16,232 nt of DNA, taken from NCBI GenBank assembly GCA_004298295.1, contig SCUH01000155.1:1-16232 (forward strand), written 5' to 3'. The notes under the pieces were generated by a model, which saw only the letters and a program-made list of their open reading frames with translations, ran no database searches and was not told the origin of the DNA. Below are positions 13,924-16,232 of this stretch, piece after piece. The stretch comes from Betaproteobacteria bacterium (GTDB lineage: Bacteria; Pseudomonadota; Gammaproteobacteria; Burkholderiales; SG8-39). Position 1 is the stretch's first letter; each line of letters starts with the position of its first letter. Both the position numbers and the translations under genes were made by a program.

Positions 13924-15596
13924 ACAAGCCCATCGATCCATTGACCGACCAGCTGGCCGTGGGCGAGGCGCGCTGGGCGAAAGCCTTCGCCGCCGGCACC
14001 GGCACACCCGGGCGCATCAGCAACCGCTCCGGCGTCGATATCAAGCCGCTCTACACGCCGCGCGACTGGGTGGGCAGCCAATACGCGGACGCACTCGGCT
14101 TTCCGGGCGAATTCCCCTACACGCGCGGCATCTACGCCTCGATGCATCGCGGCCGTGCCTGGACGCAACGCCAGCTGGTCGGCCTGGGCGTGCCCGAGGA
14201 CTACAACGCGCGCCTGAAGGACCTGCTGGCGCACGGCGCCACCGCGATTTCGCTCATCCCGTGCAACTCCGTCTTCCGCGGCTACGACGCCGACGAGGTG
14301 GATGCGGAGCTGCTGGGCACCTGCGGCACGGTGGTCAACACGGTGGAGGACATGGAACGCGCGCTGGAGGGCGTCCCGCTCGAGCGCATCTCCTGCGCCT
14401 TGAACGATCCCTCGCCCTTCACCCTGCTCGCGCTGCTGCTGGCGGTGGCGCGGCGGCGCGGCGTTCCCGCGTCGCGCATCACCGGCACCTCCAACCAGAG
14501 CGATTGCATCTCGCATTTTGTCGCCAATCACATGTTCTTCCGCATCGCGCTGCCGGGCGCGCGACGCATCCTGGTGGACCACATCGACCATGCCAACCGC
14601 GAGCTGCCGGGATGGAATCCGATCTCGGTGGTCGGGCAGCACATGCAGCAGGCGGGCGCCACGCCCGCCGAAGCGATGGCTTTCACCCTCAGCTCGGCGC
14701 TGCAGTACGCCGAGGATTGCATCGCGCGCGGCCTGGATCCCGACGTCTTCCTGCCGCGCTTCACCTTCTTTTTCGACATCTCCATCAGCTTCTTCGAGGA
14801 AGTGGCGAAGTTCCGCGCCGGCCGGCGCCTCTGGGCGCGTCTCGCCCGCGAGCGCCTCGGGGCGCGCGATCCCCGCGCGTGGCGTTTCAAGTTTCACGCC
14901 CAGACCTCGGGTGCAGACCTCACGCGCCAGCAGCCGCTCAACAACATCGCGCGCGTCACGGCGCAAGCGATCGCGGGCATCTTCGGCGGCCTGCAATCGC
15001 TGCACACCGACAGCTACGACGAAGTGCTGTCGACGCCCACGGGCGAGGCGGCGCGCATCGCGGTGGCGACGCAGAACATCCTGCGCGAGGAAGCGCACCT
15101 GGTCGAGGTGATCGATCCGCTGGGCGGCGCCTACTACGTCGAAGCGCTCACCGACGAGATGGAACGCCGCATCGAGGCGCTGATCGCGAAAGTGGACGCA
15201 GCGGGCGGGATGTACGCCGCCGTGGAGCAGGGCCTGGTGCAGCGCATGATCGGCGAGTCGGCGCGCCGCTTCCAGGAAGCGGTGGAAAGCGGCCGGCAGA
15301 CCGTCGTGGGCGTCAACGCCTATCGCACGGCTGAGGCATCCGCCGCCGTGCGCCCCCTCGAATACCCGGAGCGCAACCGGATCACGGCGCAGCTGGTGAG
15401 GCTGGCCGAGTTCAAGGCGCGGCGCGCGCAGTCTGCGGTGGCGAACGCGCTCGGCGAGCTGGCGCGCGCGGCGCAGGGCAGCGCAAACCTGTTCGCCGCA
15501 GTGCTGGCTGCGGTCGAGGCGGGCGCGACGCACGGCGAGGTTTGCGCCACGCTGCGGCGCGAACTGGGCTTCGGGCAGCCCCTGACGGTCGTTTGA
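13920..15596 (+). CDS. Acyl-CoA mutase large subunit, methylmalonyl-CoA mutase family, unassigned substrate
   Basis: The product is 558 residues, a TIM-barrel catalytic subunit without a fused B12 domain, as in isobutyryl- and 2-hydroxyisobutyryl-CoA mutases. CoA-contacting residues align with methylmalonyl-CoA mutase (MCM): TRGIYASM (68-75), Arg79 and Arg84. The catalytic His equivalent to MCM His244 is kept (His241 in GQHMQQAGA), while the neighbouring Tyr243 is Gln240. At the substrate-selecting sites, MCM Tyr89 corresponds to Leu86 (TQRQLVG) and MCM Arg207 to Ala202 (SHFVAN). The region GTSNQSDCISHFVAN replaces the usual GTIQNDILKEY. The later part (FTFFFDIS, EVAKFRAGRRLWARL, QTSGADLT, GGLQSLHTDSYDEV, DPLGGAYYVEALT) is standard. 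A good ribosome site (AGGAAGGAG) precedes the ATG at 13920. The enzyme is clearly a B12 mutase, and the residues argue against methylmalonyl-CoA as substrate. MCM residue numbers are recalled from the P. shermanii structure and aligned by eye. Confidence 0.9.
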   Translation: MNKPIDPLTDQLAVGEARWAKAFAAGTGTPGRISNRSGVDIKPLYTPRDWVGSQYADALGFPGEFPYTRGIYASMHRGRAWTQRQLVGLGVPEDYNARLKDLLAHGATAISLIPCNSVFRGYDADEVDAELLGTCGTVVNTVEDMERALEGVPLERISCALNDPSPFTLLALLLAVARRRGVPASRITGTSNQSDCISHFVANHMFFRIALPGARRILVDHIDHANRELPGWNPISVVGQHMQQAGATPAEAMAFTLSSALQYAEDCIARGLDPDVFLPRFTFFFDISISFFEEVAKFRAGRRLWARLARERLGARDPRAWRFKFHAQTSGADLTRQQPLNNIARVTAQAIAGIFGGLQSLHTDSYDEVLSTPTGEAARIAVATQNILREEAHLVEVIDPLGGAYYVEALTDEMERRIEALIAKVDAAGGMYAAVEQGLVQRMIGESARRFQEAVESGRQTVVGVNAYRTAEASAAVRPLEYPERNRITAQLVRLAEFKARRAQSAVANALGELARAAQGSANLFAAVLAAVEAGATHGEVCATLRRELGFGQPLTVV

Positions 15597-15597
15597 G

Positions 15598-16232
15598 GTG
15601 ACGGCCGCGGCGGATTGGGCGGCGCGCATTGCCGGCGGCGACCGGCGCGCCATCGCGCGCGCCATTTCCGCGGTCGAAAACCAGACCCGCGACGCAGCGG
15701 CCGTGCGCGCCGCGATCGCGATGCGGGCCGGCCATGCGCGCGTCGTCGGCATCACCGGCCCGCCGGGCGCGGGCAAGTCGACGCTGGTGAGCGCGCTCGT
15801 CAAGGCGCTGCTCGAGCGCGGGCAGCGCGTCGCCGTGGTGGCCGTGGATCCTTCCAGCCCGGTGAGCGGCGGCGCCGTGCTGGGCGACCGCATTCGCATG
15901 GCCGAGCACCAGACCGACGAGCGCGTGTTCATCCGCTCGCTGGCGGCGCGCGGCCACCTCGGCGGCCTGTCGCGCACCGCGCGCCAGGTGATCGGCGTGC
16001 TCGACGCGGCTGGCTTCGACAGCGTGATCGTCGAGACGGTCGGCGCCGGACAATCGGAAGTGGAGATCGCCTCCGTGGCGCAGACCAAGGTGCTGGTGTG
16101 TCCGCCCGGGACGGGCGACGAAGTGCAGGCGATCAAGGCCGGCGTGCTCGAGATCGCCGACATCTTCGTCGTCAACAAGGCCGACCTGCCGCAGGCCGAT
16201 CGCACCGAGCGGGAACTGCTCGCCATGCTCGG
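15598..16232 (+). CDS. meaB: MeaB/ArgK-type GTPase, mutase chaperone (partial, runs off window)
   Basis: A GTG start lies 1 base after the mutase stop; 211 complete codons are visible. The product is a G3E-family GTPase that loads and protects the B12 cofactor of acyl-CoA mutases. Motifs are Walker A GITGPPGAGKST (51-62), VAVDPSSPVSGGAVLGDRIRM with the metal-binding Asp, VETVGAGQSEVEIA (Walker B/switch region) and the guanine-specificity motif NKAD (193-196). The N-terminal helix segment before the P-loop is about 50 residues, as in stand-alone MeaB. Its place directly after the mutase supports a dedicated chaperone role. Confidence 0.95.
   Translation, partial: MTAAADWAARIAGGDRRAIARAISAVENQTRDAAAVRAAIAMRAGHARVVGITGPPGAGKSTLVSALVKALLERGQRVAVVAVDPSSPVSGGAVLGDRIRMAEHQTDERVFIRSLAARGHLGGLSRTARQVIGVLDAAGFDSVIVETVGAGQSEVEIASVAQTKVLVCPPGTGDEVQAIKAGVLEIADIFVVNKADLPQADRTERELLAML

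Noticed and set aside
13920..15596. Calling the mutase a methylmalonyl-CoA mutase
   Set aside because: The Tyr89 and Arg207 equivalents appear to be Leu and Ala, and the B12 domain is a separate protein. The family is right but the specific substrate is not supported.
13833..16226. A 797-codon open frame on the minus strand across the whole mutase/meaB region
   Set aside because: It is antisense to three clearly recognised genes. Its translation is low-complexity Arg/Ala/Ser sequence with no family pattern. Long antisense frames are common in GC-rich DNA with strong third-position bias.

Overview
The window looks like chromosome from a GC-rich betaproteobacterium (Burkholderiales/Nitrosomonadales-like). 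Evidence for this is the gene order hda - HAD phosphatase - pcnB - folK - deoxynucleoside kinase - panB - panC, divergent from purM, together with a phasin gene that suggests polyhydroxyalkanoate granules. The taxonomic call comes from gene order and protein sequence by eye, not from a database search.

Region 1 (1-3484): the first codons of queA (minus strand) face a tRNA-Leu(CAA) gene at 75-161. A small decayed integrative element sits directly against this tRNA. Its left end carries the C-terminal stub of a tyrosine integrase (minus strand). Next comes the C-terminal third of a type III-like DNA methyltransferase (plus strand), then an intact two-gene cassette of an ABC/OLD-type ATPase and a TOPRIM/DUF4276-like partner. 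The element ends at a degenerate copy of the tRNA-Leu 3' half at 3430-3484. A 29-bp direct repeat with one mismatch (133-161 and 3456-3484) marks the two attachment sites. One internal deletion can explain why both the integrase and the methyltransferase lost their 5' parts while the ATPase/TOPRIM pair, a candidate anti-phage system, survived.

Region 2 (3485-5613): a small lipoprotein (plus), a large unrecognised lipoprotein (minus) and a 78-residue hypothetical protein (plus). A perfect 18-bp palindrome lies just upstream of the large lipoprotein gene.

Region 3 (5601-10948, minus strand): a tightly packed housekeeping operon of seven genes, hda to panC, with start/stop overlaps at most junctions. 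It links replication control, RNA polyadenylation, folate synthesis, deoxynucleoside salvage and pantothenate synthesis. purM (plus) diverges from hda and ends at a bidirectional terminator shared with the phasin gene.

Region 4 (12134-16232): a phasin gene (minus) with a strong sigma70 promoter flanked by TTGTGC/GCACAA operator-like boxes. Divergent to it lies a TetR regulator with a palindrome at its own promoter. The regulator overlaps a coenzyme-B12 acyl-CoA mutase operon: a separate B12-binding small subunit, a catalytic large subunit and a MeaB-type GTPase chaperone that runs off the window. The large subunit lacks the substrate-selecting residues of methylmalonyl-CoA, isobutyryl-CoA, 2-hydroxyisobutyryl-CoA and ethylmalonyl-CoA mutases, so its substrate is probably something else. 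The two most interesting items are this mutase and the tRNA-linked ATPase/TOPRIM pair.
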